Shown piece by piece: positions 32,778-41,731 of a DNA stretch of 64,000 nt; position 1 is the stretch's first letter, and every line of letters begins with the position of its first letter. The notes under the pieces were generated by a model. The model made no database searches. It was not told where the DNA came from and saw only the letters and a list, made by a program, of their open reading frames with translations. The translations under genes and the position numbers were made by a program. Source of the DNA: Poindextera sp035604135 (GTDB taxonomy: Bacteria; Pseudomonadota; Alphaproteobacteria; Caulobacterales; Caulobacteraceae); contig DATNJB010000056.1 of NCBI GenBank assembly GCA_035604135.1, positions 1 through 64,000 on the forward strand, written 5' to 3'.

Positions 32778-33527
32778 CTACGCCGCCACCTTCAGCGTCC
32801 CGTCCAGCAGTTTGAACAGCGCGCGCCAGTGCCGCTCGGCCGCGTCCTCGTTGTAGACGGGCATGTCGGCGCAGGCATAGCCATGACGGGCGCCTTTGTA
32901 GATCGTGATCTCGTTCTCCACGCCGGCCGCGGTCAGAGCCTCGCGCAGTTTGTCGGCCTGTTCGGGGGGGAAGCCCGCGTCCTCGTCGGCGCCGGCGATG
33001 TAGACCCTGGCCTTGATCATCGGCGCGAGCAGGTGCGGGCTGTCGGCCGCGTCTGTGGCCAGACGCCCGCCATGGAAGCCGCCGGCGGCGACGACGCGGT
33101 CCGGGAAGTTGCCGGCGGCGCGCAACGAAAGGCCGCAGCCCATGCAGTAGCCGGTGACGCCCACCTTCGTCCCCTGCACCTCAGGCTGCTTGGCCAGCCA
33201 GTCGAGGAAGGCCTTGGTGTCGCGGGTCGAGCGCTCGGGGTCGGTCGAGGCCATGAACTTGCCGAACCGCTCGCGCCGGGTCGCCTCGTCGCGGAAGGCC
33301 TCTGCGATGTTGATCGGCTCGTAAGGGCCCGCGCGCCAGAACATGTCGGGCAACAGGACGTAGTAGCCGTGGTCGGCCAGTCGCTGGCTCATGTCGAACA
33401 AACACGGGCGGATCGCCGGCGCGTCCATGAAGAAGATCACCGCCGGCCACGGGCCTTTTTGCCCGCTGGGCGTGAACACAAAGGCGCGGGCGTCGCCGTC
33501 TGGGGTTGGTATGGCAACCTGCTGCAT
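32778..33527 (-). CDS. Dienelactone hydrolase family protein
   Basis: A 249-residue alpha/beta hydrolase of the dienelactone hydrolase family. The nucleophile elbow is GYCMGCG (catalytic Cys, about residue 128). The acid is in AGADEDAGFP and the histidine in GARHGYA. The family opens cyclic enol-lactones in aromatic breakdown but also acts more broadly. It lies in a tight minus-strand row: cobT, alpha-hydroxy-acid oxidase, this gene, VOC. The CobT association is positional; no chloroaromatic pathway is present. Confidence 0.9.
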   Translation of the reverse strand: MQQVAIPTPDGDARAFVFTPSGQKGPWPAVIFFMDAPAIRPCLFDMSQRLADHGYYVLLPDMFWRAGPYEPINIAEAFRDEATRRERFGKFMASTDPERSTRDTKAFLDWLAKQPEVQGTKVGVTGYCMGCGLSLRAAGNFPDRVVAAGGFHGGRLATDAADSPHLLAPMIKARVYIAGADEDAGFPPEQADKLREALTAAGVENEITIYKGARHGYACADMPVYNEDAAERHWRALFKLLDGTLKVAA

Positions 33528-33543
33528 GAAATGGCTCCCTTGC

Positions 33544-34683
33544 TCAATTCGCCAGAAGTTCGCGGCCCGCCTCTCGGATGTCGGGGCAACCGGTGAGCGC
33601 GAGCGCGGTCAGCATCTCGCTACGCATCACCGCAATCACGTGTGCAACGCCCTTTTCGCCGGCCGCGCCCAGCGCCCAGGCCCAGGCCCGGCCGATCAGG
33701 CAGGCGTCTGCGCCGGAGGCCAGCGCCTTCACCACATCAAGGCCCGAGCGCACGCCACCGTCGAGCAGGACGGGCATGTCGCCCCCAATCGCGTCTGCGA
33801 TGGCGGGCAGCGCCGCGATGGTCGACGAGGCCCCATCCAGCTGCCGGCCGCCGTGGTTCGAGACGATGATCCCGTCGACGCCGATGCGCTTGGCCTCTCG
33901 CGCGTCCTCGGCGTCCAGGATGCCCTTGAGCACGAAGGGCCCCTTCCACTGCTGGCGGATCCAGTCGATGTCGGCCCAGGTGATCGAGGCGTCGAAGTTG
34001 CGTCCGATCCAGCCCCAGAAGTCGCCGAGCCCTTTCGCCTCGGGCACGGCGGCGGCGATGTTGCCGAAGCTGTGCGGGCCGCCGTTGATCTGCACGTCCC
34101 AGAGCCAGGCGGGATGGGTGATCCCGTCCCAGGCGCGCGACAGCGGCTGGAAGGCCTGCGGCGGGCCGGAAAGCCCGGTGCGCACGTCGCGATAGCGCGT
34201 GCCGGGCACTGGCAGGTCGACGGTGAACAACATGACCGGGCACTTCGCCGCCTGGGCCCGGGCGATGTACTCGGTCATGAAGCCGCGGTCCTTCAGCATG
34301 TAGAGCTGGAACCAGGGCGGCTCGACCTTGGCCACTTCGTCGACGTCACAGATGGTGAGGGAGGAGAGGCAGAAGGGGATGCCCGCCGCCTTCGCCGCGG
34401 CGGCCGCCTGGCATTCGCCACGGCGGGCGTACATGCCGGCCATGCCGATCGGCCCGAGCAAGAGCGGCATGGAGAGCTCCATGCCCAGGATCTCGGTCTT
34501 CAGGCTGAGCTTGGAGACGTCGACCAGCACCCGCTGGCGCAGCTTCAGCGCCTGAAAGTCGGCGGTGTTGGCCCGCAGCGTCTGCTCGGCGTAGGCCGCG
34601 CCGTCGACATACTCGAACAGCACGTGCGGCAGCCGCCGTCGGGCCGCCTCGCGATAGTCGGCGACGTCGGCCGGACGGCTCAA
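33544..34683 (-). CDS. FMN-dependent alpha-hydroxy-acid oxidase/dehydrogenase (LldD-like)
   Basis: A 379-residue flavoenzyme of the alpha-hydroxy-acid dehydrogenase family. The N-terminus has DYREAARRRLPHVLFEYVDG. FMN and substrate motifs include GIPFCLSSLTICDVDEVAK, the catalytic SNHGGRQLDGA, and VLLDGGVRSGLDVVKALASG. It oxidises lactate or a related 2-hydroxy acid to the keto acid, passing electrons to the respiratory chain or oxygen. The start is a TTG overlapping the TGA of cobT (TTGA). A much longer open frame exists but is only the cobT region read in another frame. Confidence 0.9.
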   Translation of the reverse strand: MSRPADVADYREAARRRLPHVLFEYVDGAAYAEQTLRANTADFQALKLRQRVLVDVSKLSLKTEILGMELSMPLLLGPIGMAGMYARRGECQAAAAAKAAGIPFCLSSLTICDVDEVAKVEPPWFQLYMLKDRGFMTEYIARAQAAKCPVMLFTVDLPVPGTRYRDVRTGLSGPPQAFQPLSRAWDGITHPAWLWDVQINGGPHSFGNIAAAVPEAKGLGDFWGWIGRNFDASITWADIDWIRQQWKGPFVLKGILDAEDAREAKRIGVDGIIVSNHGGRQLDGASSTIAALPAIADAIGGDMPVLLDGGVRSGLDVVKALASGADACLIGRAWAWALGAAGEKGVAHVIAVMRSEMLTALALTGCPDIREAGRELLAN

Positions 34684-36623
34684 CGCAGCGCCTCGGCCAC
34701 GTCGCGCAGCATCGCCTTCTTGCCGCCGGGCGGGGGAGGCGGCTGCACGGAGGGCGGCGGTTGCAGGTTGGCGGTCAGCCGCTTCGGCTGGCCGCCCTCC
34801 TCGTCGAACAGCTCGGCCAGCTGGTCGGTGATCACCCCGCCCAGCTGCTCGACGTCGACGATGGTCACCGCGCGCTTGTAGTAGCGGCGGACGTCGTGGC
34901 CGATGCCGATGGCGATCAGCTCGACCGGCGAGGCGTTCTCGATCTCGGCGATGACCGTCCTCAAGTGCCGCTCGAGGTAGTGGCCCGAGTTCACCGACAG
35001 CGTCGAGTCGTCCACCGGCGCGCCGTCGGAGATCACCATCAAAATGCGCCGCTGCTCTGACCGCCCCATCAGCCGGTGGTGGGCCCAGATGAGCGCCTCG
35101 CCGTCGATGTTCTCCTTCAGAAGCCCCTCGCGCATCATCAGCCCGAGGTTCTTGCGCGCGCGCCGCCATGGGGCGTCGGCCGATTTGTAGACGATGTGGC
35201 GCAGGTCGTTCAGCCGCCCCGGCGAGGGAGGCTTGCCCAGCTTGAGCCAGTCCTCGCGGGTCAGGCCGCCCTTCCAGGCGCGGGTCGTGAAGCCCAGGAT
35301 CTCGACCTTGACGGCGCAGCGCTCGAGCGTGCGGGCCAGGATGTCGGCGCACACGGCCGCCACCATGATCGGCCGCCCACGCATCGAGCCCGAGTTGTCG
35401 ATCAGGAGCGTGACCACCGTGTCGCGGAACTCGGTGTCTTGCTCCTGCTTGAACGACAGGGGCGCGGTCGGGTCGACGATGACGCGGGTCAGCCGCGCGA
35501 CGTCCAGGATCCCCTCCTCGAGGTCGAAGGTCCACGAGCGGTTCTGCTTGGCGAGCAGCTTGCGTTGCAACCGATTGGCGAGGCGCGAGACGACGTTCGA
35601 CAGGCTGGCCAGCTGCTGGTCGAGATAGGCGCGCAGGCGCCCCAACTCTTCGGCGTCGCACAGCTCCTCGGCCCCCACCACCTCGTCGTGGGCGGTGGTG
35701 AACACTTTGTACGGCGGCTCGCGGGCGCCGGGGTCCTTGAAATCGGGCCGCGAGGCCTTTTCGCCGTCGCCCATCTCGGCGTCGTCGTCGCTCATCTCGG
35801 CGTCTTCGTCGGCCTCGGCTTCGGTCGACTGCTCTTCCGAGCCCTCGGCGTCGCGTTCGGCGGTGCGGGTCGGGTCGGGCTCGGCGCCTTCGCCGTCCTG
35901 GTCGTCCTGCTCCTCGCCGGCGTCCTCCTGGATGTCGCGGGGCATCTCAGGGGTGTCGCTTTCGCCGGAGTCCTCGGCGTCGTCGCCCAGATCCTCGCCG
36001 AGATCGAGGTCCTTGATGATCGTGCGCGCAACGCGGCCGAAAGCGGCCTGGTCCTCGATCGACTCCACCAGCTTGTCGAGGTCGGCGCCGGCCTTGGCTT
36101 CGATTTCGGCCCGATGCCGGTCGACCAGCATCTTCGCCCCGTCGGGCGGGGCGTCGCCAGTCAGCCGCTCGCGCACCATCAAGCCCACGATGTCGGCGAG
36201 GGGGGCGGCGGCTGGGTCGTCGAAGCGGTTCAACCCCTTCTTCTCGACCGCGGTTTCCAGCGCCGCGTTCAGGTTGGCGCGCACGCCCATCAGCGCGTTG
36301 GCGCCGATCGCGTCGATGCGAGCCTGCTCCACCGCCTCGAACACCGCCCGGCTCTGGATCGCGGCGGGCCTAAGGCGCGCGTGCGTCGCCTCGTCGTGGT
36401 GAGCGAGCCTCAGCGCCATTTGGTCGGCCAGCCCGCGGATGCGCGAGGTTTCCTTGCCAGAGAGGTCGCGCGGCGGGTGCGGCAGGACGGCGCGATGGCC
36501 GGTCAGCTGCGGGCCGTCGCCCGAGAAGGTGACCTCCAGATCCGGCTGCTCGGCGAGCGAACGCGCGGCGTGGCTGATCGCGCGCTTGAAGATGTCGGTG
36601 GGGCTCTCGTGCTTTCCGCTCAT
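34680..36623 (-). CDS. cobT: Cobaltochelatase subunit CobT
   Basis: A 647-residue CobT subunit of the aerobic cobaltochelatase (CobNST), which inserts cobalt into hydrogenobyrinic acid a,c-diamide. The N-terminal conserved region (about residues 1-200) is followed by a very acidic, Glu/Asp-rich linker (about residues 200-310). The C-terminal von Willebrand A domain carries the MIDAS motif DNSGSM (about residue 430). The start is ATG 36623 (MSGKHESPTDIF). It leads a minus-strand row that continues with the LldD-like, DLH and VOC genes. CobS is encoded 5.8 kb away; CobN is not in the window. Confidence 0.93.
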   Translation of the reverse strand: MSGKHESPTDIFKRAISHAARSLAEQPDLEVTFSGDGPQLTGHRAVLPHPPRDLSGKETSRIRGLADQMALRLAHHDEATHARLRPAAIQSRAVFEAVEQARIDAIGANALMGVRANLNAALETAVEKKGLNRFDDPAAAPLADIVGLMVRERLTGDAPPDGAKMLVDRHRAEIEAKAGADLDKLVESIEDQAAFGRVARTIIKDLDLGEDLGDDAEDSGESDTPEMPRDIQEDAGEEQDDQDGEGAEPDPTRTAERDAEGSEEQSTEAEADEDAEMSDDDAEMGDGEKASRPDFKDPGAREPPYKVFTTAHDEVVGAEELCDAEELGRLRAYLDQQLASLSNVVSRLANRLQRKLLAKQNRSWTFDLEEGILDVARLTRVIVDPTAPLSFKQEQDTEFRDTVVTLLIDNSGSMRGRPIMVAAVCADILARTLERCAVKVEILGFTTRAWKGGLTREDWLKLGKPPSPGRLNDLRHIVYKSADAPWRRARKNLGLMMREGLLKENIDGEALIWAHHRLMGRSEQRRILMVISDGAPVDDSTLSVNSGHYLERHLRTVIAEIENASPVELIAIGIGHDVRRYYKRAVTIVDVEQLGGVITDQLAELFDEEGGQPKRLTANLQPPPSVQPPPPPGGKKAMLRDVAEALR

Positions 36624-36758
36624 GTGAGGCCCGTCATATAGCGCCCGCTCCTCGGCGGGAAAGGGCTTTGCTCCGGCGGCTTCCATGCGAAGCCGGGCTT
36701 CGGCTATGGTCAGACCCGGCCGGGCGATCAGCTGGCGGGCGAGGGAAGGGCGTTAGCG

Positions 36759-37127
36759 ATGGTCGGCTTCATCATCCGGGCGTTGATCACCATGGGGGGC
36801 CTCTGGCTCGCGACCCAGCTGCACATCGGCATCTATGCCCACTCGTGGAAGAGCCTTCTCGGCGCCGCGCTGCTGCTCGGGATCGTCAACGCCATCGTCC
36901 GGCCGATCCTCATCCTCGTTACGCTGCCGGTCACTATCCTGACGCTCGGCCTCTTCCTCTTCGTGATCAACGGCCTGATGCTGGGGCTGGTCTCGCTCTT
37001 GCCGATCGGATTCCATGTGCACGGCCTGATCTCGGCGATCCTCGGCGCGATCGTGGTTGGCCTCACGAGCTGGGTGGCCTCATGGTTCATCGGCCCGTCC
37101 GGCCGCTTCGAGAGGTATCGCCGCTAG
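36759..37127 (+). CDS. Phage-holin-like (YvlD/DUF360) membrane protein
   Basis: A 122-residue inner-membrane protein with four hydrophobic helices. Family signature stretches are FIIRALITMGGLWLATQLHI, VNAIVRPILILVTLPVTILT and LGLFLFVINGLMLGLVS. This belongs to the YvlD/mycobacterial 4-TMS holin superfamily IV. The name holin is formal; most members are of unknown function. It is divergent from cobT and 74 bases before the nitroreductase. Confidence 0.85.
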   Translation: MVGFIIRALITMGGLWLATQLHIGIYAHSWKSLLGAALLLGIVNAIVRPILILVTLPVTILTLGLFLFVINGLMLGLVSLLPIGFHVHGLISAILGAIVVGLTSWVASWFIGPSGRFERYRR

Positions 37128-37201
37128 CGCAGGAGCGTTCGAGCGCGGCGCCAGGGGGCTCGGTAACGCACTCGGGGTCACACAGGCCGGAAGGGCTGCC
37201 A

Positions 37202-37876
37202 ATGGATGTCAGCGAGGCTCTGCACAAGCGTGTCTCCATCCGGGTGTTCAAGCCGGACCCGGCGCCGCTCGCGACGGTGCGCGCGATCATCGACGATGCC
37301 CGTTACGCGCCCTCCGGCGGCAACCTCCAGCCCTGGCGCGTGATCGTCGTCGCCGGCGAGGCGCGGGCCGCGGTGATCGATGCGGCGGCCAAGGCCATGG
37401 CCGGCGCGCCGCGTGGGTCGGAGGACGCCGAGCGGCCGGTCTATCCCGAGAACCTCTGGGAGCCCTTCCGCACCCGCCGCTACAAGGTGGGCGAGGACAT
37501 GTACGCGCTTCTGGGCATCCCGCGCGAGGACAGGCCCGCCCGCTTCGCTCACCTCGCGCGCAACTACCGCTTCTTCGACGCCCCGGTCGGCCTCTTCTTC
37601 GTCACCGACCGGGGAATGGGTCACGGCCAGTGGGCGCATCTGGGGATGTTCATGCAGTCGATCGCGCTGGCGGCGGTCGAGCGGGGCTTGGCGACCTGCA
37701 TGCAGGAAGCCTGGGCGCGCGTGCGCGAAACGCTCGCCGAGCATTTCGCGCTCGCGCCGCAGGAGATGATCTATTGCGGCATGGCCCTGGGCTACGCCGA
37801 CGAGTCCGCGCCGGTGAACACCCTCCGCTCCGACCGCGCGTCCCTCGACGAGATCGCCGAGTTCCACGGCTTCTGA
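37202..37876 (+). CDS. Nitroreductase family protein
   Basis: A 224-residue FMN-dependent nitroreductase. The N-terminus is canonical (MDVSEALHKRVSIRVFKPDP, then ARYAPSGGNLQPWRVIVV). The C-terminal part has QSIALAAVERGLATCMQEAW and MIYCGMALGYADESAPVN, the cofactor and dimer region. A BluB function (dimethylbenzimidazole synthase) was considered because cobalamin genes flank it, but the sequence looks like a general nitroreductase. A GGAAGG ribosome-binding site precedes the ATG. Confidence 0.9.
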   Translation: MDVSEALHKRVSIRVFKPDPAPLATVRAIIDDARYAPSGGNLQPWRVIVVAGEARAAVIDAAAKAMAGAPRGSEDAERPVYPENLWEPFRTRRYKVGEDMYALLGIPREDRPARFAHLARNYRFFDAPVGLFFVTDRGMGHGQWAHLGMFMQSIALAAVERGLATCMQEAWARVRETLAEHFALAPQEMIYCGMALGYADESAPVNTLRSDRASLDEIAEFHGF

Positions 37877-37879
37877 GCG

Positions 37880-38779
37880 CTAGGCAAAGCCCTGGTCGGC
37901 CAGCCAGTCCCCCAGGAGGTCGATCCAGCGGTCGACCGGCAGCCCGCGCTTGACCATGCCGAAGCCATGGCCGCCGCGGGCGAAGATATGCAGCTCGGCC
38001 GGCCGGCCGGCCTTCGACCAGTCGGCGTAGAGCCCTTCGACGGACTTCAGCAGCAGATTGTCGTCGTAGGCTATGCAGAGGAAAAGCGGCGGGGCGTCGG
38101 CAGGCACGGGCTTTCCGGCTGTGGCGCCGCCGTAGATCGGCGCCGCGAACGCCAGCGGCGCCCCGCCCGGGTCCATGGCCACGGCGGCGGTCACGAAGGC
38201 GCCGGCCGAGAAGCCGATCATGCCGATGCGATCAGGGCTCACGCCAAACGCGCCGGCGCGTTCGCGCACCAGAGCCAGAGTGCGCCGCCCGTCGTCATTG
38301 GCGATTTCGCGCGCGGCGGCCAACGCCGGATCGGGCAGCAGCTCGTCGATCGAGGGCCTGGGCTTGCTGCTGTTGAAACGCTCGGTCAGACGAGCCTGCA
38401 TCTTCGCCGACGTCTCTGCGTACTCGGCCGGATCGGCCGGCGTCGCCATCAGCCGGTACTTGAGCAGGAACGCGGTGTAGCCGCGCTCGGCCAGCCAATG
38501 GCAGAGGTCGACGCCCTCGTGGTCCCAGGCGAGGATGCGCCAGCCGCCGCCGGGCGCCACGATGACGCCGACGCCGTTCGCGTTCGCGGTCGGGCGGTAG
38601 ACCGTCAGCGTCGGCTCGGACACGTTGCGCAGGATCGTCTTTTCGTCCGCTCCGCCGGCGACCGGTCCCTTGAAGCTCTGCTCGGGCGGAACGTCCGGGT
38701 TGGTGCGCGCCGGCGGCGTCTGCCACAGCGCGATCACCTCCTCGGCGCTCTTCACGTCCACGCGTGCGTCGTCGGCCAT
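37880..38779 (-). CDS. Alpha/beta hydrolase (esterase/lipase-like)
   Basis: A 299-residue alpha/beta hydrolase. The oxyanion region is VIVAPGGGWRILAWDHEGVD, the nucleophile elbow is GFSAGA (about residue 194), the acid lies in CIAYDDNLL, and the histidine is in ARGGHGFGM. The protein resembles acetyl-xylan esterase/dienelactone-hydrolase-like enzymes. The start at 38779 (MADDARVDVK) is supported by GGAGAT upstream; the longer open frame above it is noise. It converges with the nitroreductase with a three-base gap. Confidence 0.88.
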   Translation of the reverse strand: MADDARVDVKSAEEVIALWQTPPARTNPDVPPEQSFKGPVAGGADEKTILRNVSEPTLTVYRPTANANGVGVIVAPGGGWRILAWDHEGVDLCHWLAERGYTAFLLKYRLMATPADPAEYAETSAKMQARLTERFNSSKPRPSIDELLPDPALAAAREIANDDGRRTLALVRERAGAFGVSPDRIGMIGFSAGAFVTAAVAMDPGGAPLAFAAPIYGGATAGKPVPADAPPLFLCIAYDDNLLLKSVEGLYADWSKAGRPAELHIFARGGHGFGMVKRGLPVDRWIDLLGDWLADQGFA

Positions 38780-38860
38780 GGCGATCTCCTTCTTGTCCTT
38801 CCCCGCACTGTCGCGCAAACGATGCGGCGCGTGAAGGTTTGACCGAGCCGGGAGATCGAC

Positions 38861-39709
38861 GTGGCCCATCCAGCGCTTGAAGCGGGTCGCACCGCCGTGG
38901 TCACCGGCGCGGCGAGCGGCATCGGGCTCGCTTCGGCCAAGGCGTTCGCGCGTCTTGGCCTGAACCTGGTCCTGGCTGACGTGCAGGCGGATCTGCTGCC
39001 CGACGCCGAGGCGGCGGTCGCGGCGATCGCCGACGCCGGCAAGGTGACGAACACCGTTGTCGACGTGGCGCGGTTCACCGACCTCGAGCGGCTGGCGCAA
39101 CTCGCCGCCGAGGCGTTCGGCGACGTGCACGTGCTGATGAACAATGCCGGCGCTGGGCGAAACCCGGGCAAGCCATGGGAGGGGCTGGACGGCTGGCGGG
39201 CGCTGATCGACATCAACCTCTGGGGCCCGATCAACGGCGGGCAGGCCTTCGTCCCGGCGATGCTGGCCCATGACGGACCTGGGCTCGTGATCAACACCGG
39301 CTCTAAGCAAGGCATCACGCTCCCGCCCGGGAACAGCGCCTACAACGTCTCCAAGGCTGGCCTGAGGGCCTACACCGAGCTTCTCGCCCACGAGCTCAGG
39401 GGCGCGCCGGGCGGACGCATCACCGCCCACCTCCTGATCCCCGGCTCGACCTTCACCGGCATGAGCGCGCGCTCCGGCCGCGAGAAGCCGCCGGGCGCGT
39501 GGACGCCGGAGCAGGTCGCGGACTTCATGCTCGACAGCATCGAACGCGGCGACTTCTACATCCTCTGTCCGGACAACGACGTCAGCCGCGCGCTCGACGA
39601 ACGGCGCATGGCCTGGATGGCCGGCGACATCATCGAAAACCGCCCCGCGCTGTCGCGCTGGCATCCCGACCATGCGGCGGCGTTCGCCGCCTTCATCAAG
39701 GGCGTGTGA
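38861..39709 (+). CDS. Short-chain dehydrogenase/reductase
   Basis: A 282-residue NAD(P)-dependent SDR. The cofactor motif is VVTGAASGIG (about residues 13-22), the NNAG motif is in LMNNAGAGRNPG, and the catalytic Ser and YxxxK are in NTGSKQGITLPPGNSAYNVS followed by K. An acidic residue after strand 2 (LADVQ) favours NAD(H). The start is a GTG with GGAG close upstream. The substrate is unknown. It converges with the desaturase gene. Confidence 0.9.
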   Translation: MAHPALEAGRTAVVTGAASGIGLASAKAFARLGLNLVLADVQADLLPDAEAAVAAIADAGKVTNTVVDVARFTDLERLAQLAAEAFGDVHVLMNNAGAGRNPGKPWEGLDGWRALIDINLWGPINGGQAFVPAMLAHDGPGLVINTGSKQGITLPPGNSAYNVSKAGLRAYTELLAHELRGAPGGRITAHLLIPGSTFTGMSARSGREKPPGAWTPEQVADFMLDSIERGDFYILCPDNDVSRALDERRMAWMAGDIIENRPALSRWHPDHAAAFAAFIKGV

Positions 39710-39716
39710 AGCGCCC

Positions 39717-40874
39717 TTAGCTCGCCGAGACTGAGGACACCGCCGCCAGCCGCGCGCCGACCGCGGTCAGGAGCATGTCGTAGGCGCGGTCCACGATCTC
39801 GTCCAACGAAGGGGTCTTGGCGAACATGTCGATTGCGCCGGCCAGGATCTCGTCCCGGCTCGGCATCTGGGGCAGGCGGACGGCAGCCAGCGCCTCGCTG
39901 GCGCGCCGCCAGTCGCGGGCAAGCGCCTCCTGCAGGGCGACGAGTTCGGGATCCTGCAGCGCCGCGGCGATGGCGCGGGCGATGGGCTCGGGGTTGAAGC
40001 GCGCGGCCAGCTGTTCGGCCGCCCGGTCGATCACCCGCGCGCCCAGCCGCTGCTCGCCCTTGAGCAGTCGCTCGGGCGGCAGCTTCAGGTCCCAGACCAG
40101 ACCGGTCCACGAGAGGGCGCGCAGGATGTAGTAGGTCGCGTCGACCTCCCACCAGCGGAATCCCTGGCGTGCGCTGCTCTGCGCGGCGTGATGGTTGTTG
40201 TGCCAGCCCTCGCCCATGGTGAAGAGCGCCAGCGCCCAGTTGTTGCGGGAGTCGTCGCCCGTCACGTAGCGCGTCTTGCCAAGCACGTGGGCCAGCGAGT
40301 TGATGCAGAAGGTGGCGTGGTAGACCAGCACCGTGCTCCACAGGAACCCGACCACCAGCCCCGGCCAGCCGGCGATGAGGAAGCAGGCAAGCGCGGTGAG
40401 CACGGCTGGCGCGTGTTCGAACCGGTCCAGCCATGCCAGTTCGGGAAACGCGGCCAGGTCGGACACCAGCACCAGGTCGGTCTCGGCGTGTTTGGGATCG
40501 AAGATCCAGCCGACGTGCGCGTAGAAGAAGCCTTGCCGACGCGGCGAGTGCGGGTCCTCGGCCGTGTCGGAGTAGAGGTGGTGGCGGCGATGCTGGGCGG
40601 CCCACCAAAGCACGCTGTTCTGCGCCGCGGTCTGGGCGAGGAACGCCAACACGAACTGGAAGACGCGGCCGGTGGAAAAGGCTTTGTGGGAAAAGAGCCG
40701 GTGATAGCCCGCGCCGATCGCAAAGATGCGTAGCCAATAGAGACCGAAGCAGAGCGCCAGCGCCTGCCAGGTCACGCCGGTCCAGATCGCGGCCAGGCAG
40801 GCCAGGTGCACCATGACAAACGGCAGCGCCTGCGGGTTGAGGGCGCGTCGGGCGCCCAGACGTTCAGTGGACAT
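39717..40874 (-). CDS. Acyl-CoA/acyl-lipid fatty-acid desaturase
   Basis: A 385-residue membrane di-iron desaturase. The three histidine clusters are present: HRLFSH (about residue 62), HRRHH (about residue 99) and HNNHH (about residue 232). Hydrophobic helices lie between them. This is the delta-9 stearoyl-CoA desaturase type, which introduces a double bond into membrane fatty acids with O2. The extra C-terminal ~100 residues are helical and Ala-rich. The start is ATG 40874 (MSTERLGARR). The gene converges with the SDR gene and probably serves envelope fluidity. Confidence 0.9.
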   Translation of the reverse strand: MSTERLGARRALNPQALPFVMVHLACLAAIWTGVTWQALALCFGLYWLRIFAIGAGYHRLFSHKAFSTGRVFQFVLAFLAQTAAQNSVLWWAAQHRRHHLYSDTAEDPHSPRRQGFFYAHVGWIFDPKHAETDLVLVSDLAAFPELAWLDRFEHAPAVLTALACFLIAGWPGLVVGFLWSTVLVYHATFCINSLAHVLGKTRYVTGDDSRNNWALALFTMGEGWHNNHHAAQSSARQGFRWWEVDATYYILRALSWTGLVWDLKLPPERLLKGEQRLGARVIDRAAEQLAARFNPEPIARAIAAALQDPELVALQEALARDWRRASEALAAVRLPQMPSRDEILAGAIDMFAKTPSLDEIVDRAYDMLLTAVGARLAAVSSVSAS

Positions 40875-41192
40875 GGATGCGGCGTTCCTGGCCGATCCGC
40901 CGCGCCGTCGGGCGGAGCGTGGGGCAGTCTGCAGACAATGTAGGCATGTTCTCTTCGAGATGTCTGAACATCCAGGCGGCGTCGCGCAACCCGGCCGGCC
41001 CCAACGATAGATGATTCCCTGCCTGCAAAGTGGCAGGCCGTTGCGAAATCGACGGTTCACGCCACTCGGAAGGTCGATTCCGCGGGCGCGGCGCCGTGTC
41101 GGCCGCGGCGAAGTGCCGCGAGGTCAGGCTGGCCTCGGCGACGCTTTCGGTCGATCATCGACGCCGGGAAACGCGAAAACCGGAGGCGCAGC
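40875..41192. other. Intergenic region between desaturase and VOC gene
   Basis: 318 bases between divergent starts. No gene is supported. A small hairpin CCTGCC-TGCAAAGT-GGCAGG lies at 41018-41037. Promoters for both genes must be here, but no clear -35/-10 pair stands out. Confidence 0.4.
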
Positions 41193-41726
41193 ATGCGCAC
41201 TAACGGCATCAACCATCTGGCGCTCGTCTGCCGCGACATGGCCGAGACGGTGAAATTCTACACAGAGGTGCTCGAAATGCCTCTGGTGAAGACCGTCGAG
41301 CTGCCCGGCGGCGGCCAGCACTTCTTCTTCGACTGCGGCGGCGGCAACCTGCTCGCCTTCTTCTGGTGGGAGAACGCGCCGGCGGCCGCGCCGGGCGTCG
41401 CTTCCGTCGAGGACTTCCCGCGCAAGCCGATGAGCGCCATCGGCTCGATGAACCACGTGGCGTTCACGCTGGACGAGGACGAGCTTGCGGCGAGCATCAA
41501 GCGCCTCGAGGCCAAGGGCGTGCCGGTCCTGCCGCAGGTGGTGAACCACGACGACTCGCCGATGGGCGTCTCGCGCGAGATGCATCCAGGCGTGTTCGTC
41601 CGCTCGGTCTATTTCCGCGACCCCAACGGCATCATGCTCGAGTTCGCCGCCCTGACCCGCGAGCTCGGCAAGCCGGAGGACATCCGCCACGCGCCGGCGC
41701 ACGCGTTGCAGCCGGCGAGCGCCTGA
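41193..41726 (+). CDS. VOC family (glyoxalase/dioxygenase-like) protein
   Basis: A 177-residue vicinal-oxygen-chelate protein. INHLALVCRDMAETVKFYTE gives the first metal His, SMNHVAFTLDEDELAASIKR the second, and VYFRDPNGIMLEFAALTREL the glutamate ligand. It is a single-domain paired beta-alpha-beta-beta-beta protein of slightly larger size than usual, with an extended C-terminus. Substrate unknown. The carboxymuconolactone-like gene begins five bases after its stop, so the two form an operon, a combination that hints at a small aromatic or lactone pathway. Confidence 0.88.
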   Translation: MRTNGINHLALVCRDMAETVKFYTEVLEMPLVKTVELPGGGQHFFFDCGGGNLLAFFWWENAPAAAPGVASVEDFPRKPMSAIGSMNHVAFTLDEDELAASIKRLEAKGVPVLPQVVNHDDSPMGVSREMHPGVFVRSVYFRDPNGIMLEFAALTRELGKPEDIRHAPAHALQPASA

Positions 41727-41731
41727 AGACC

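Noticed and set aside
33544..35661. A 705-residue open frame including the alpha-hydroxy-acid oxidase
   Set aside because: Its first half is cobT read in another frame; the family start is the TTG at 34683.
37202..37876. BluB (dimethylbenzimidazole synthase) for the nitroreductase near cobT
   Set aside because: The N-terminal VSIRVF and PSGGN-QPWR pattern is that of ordinary nitroreductases; no BluB-specific blocks were seen.
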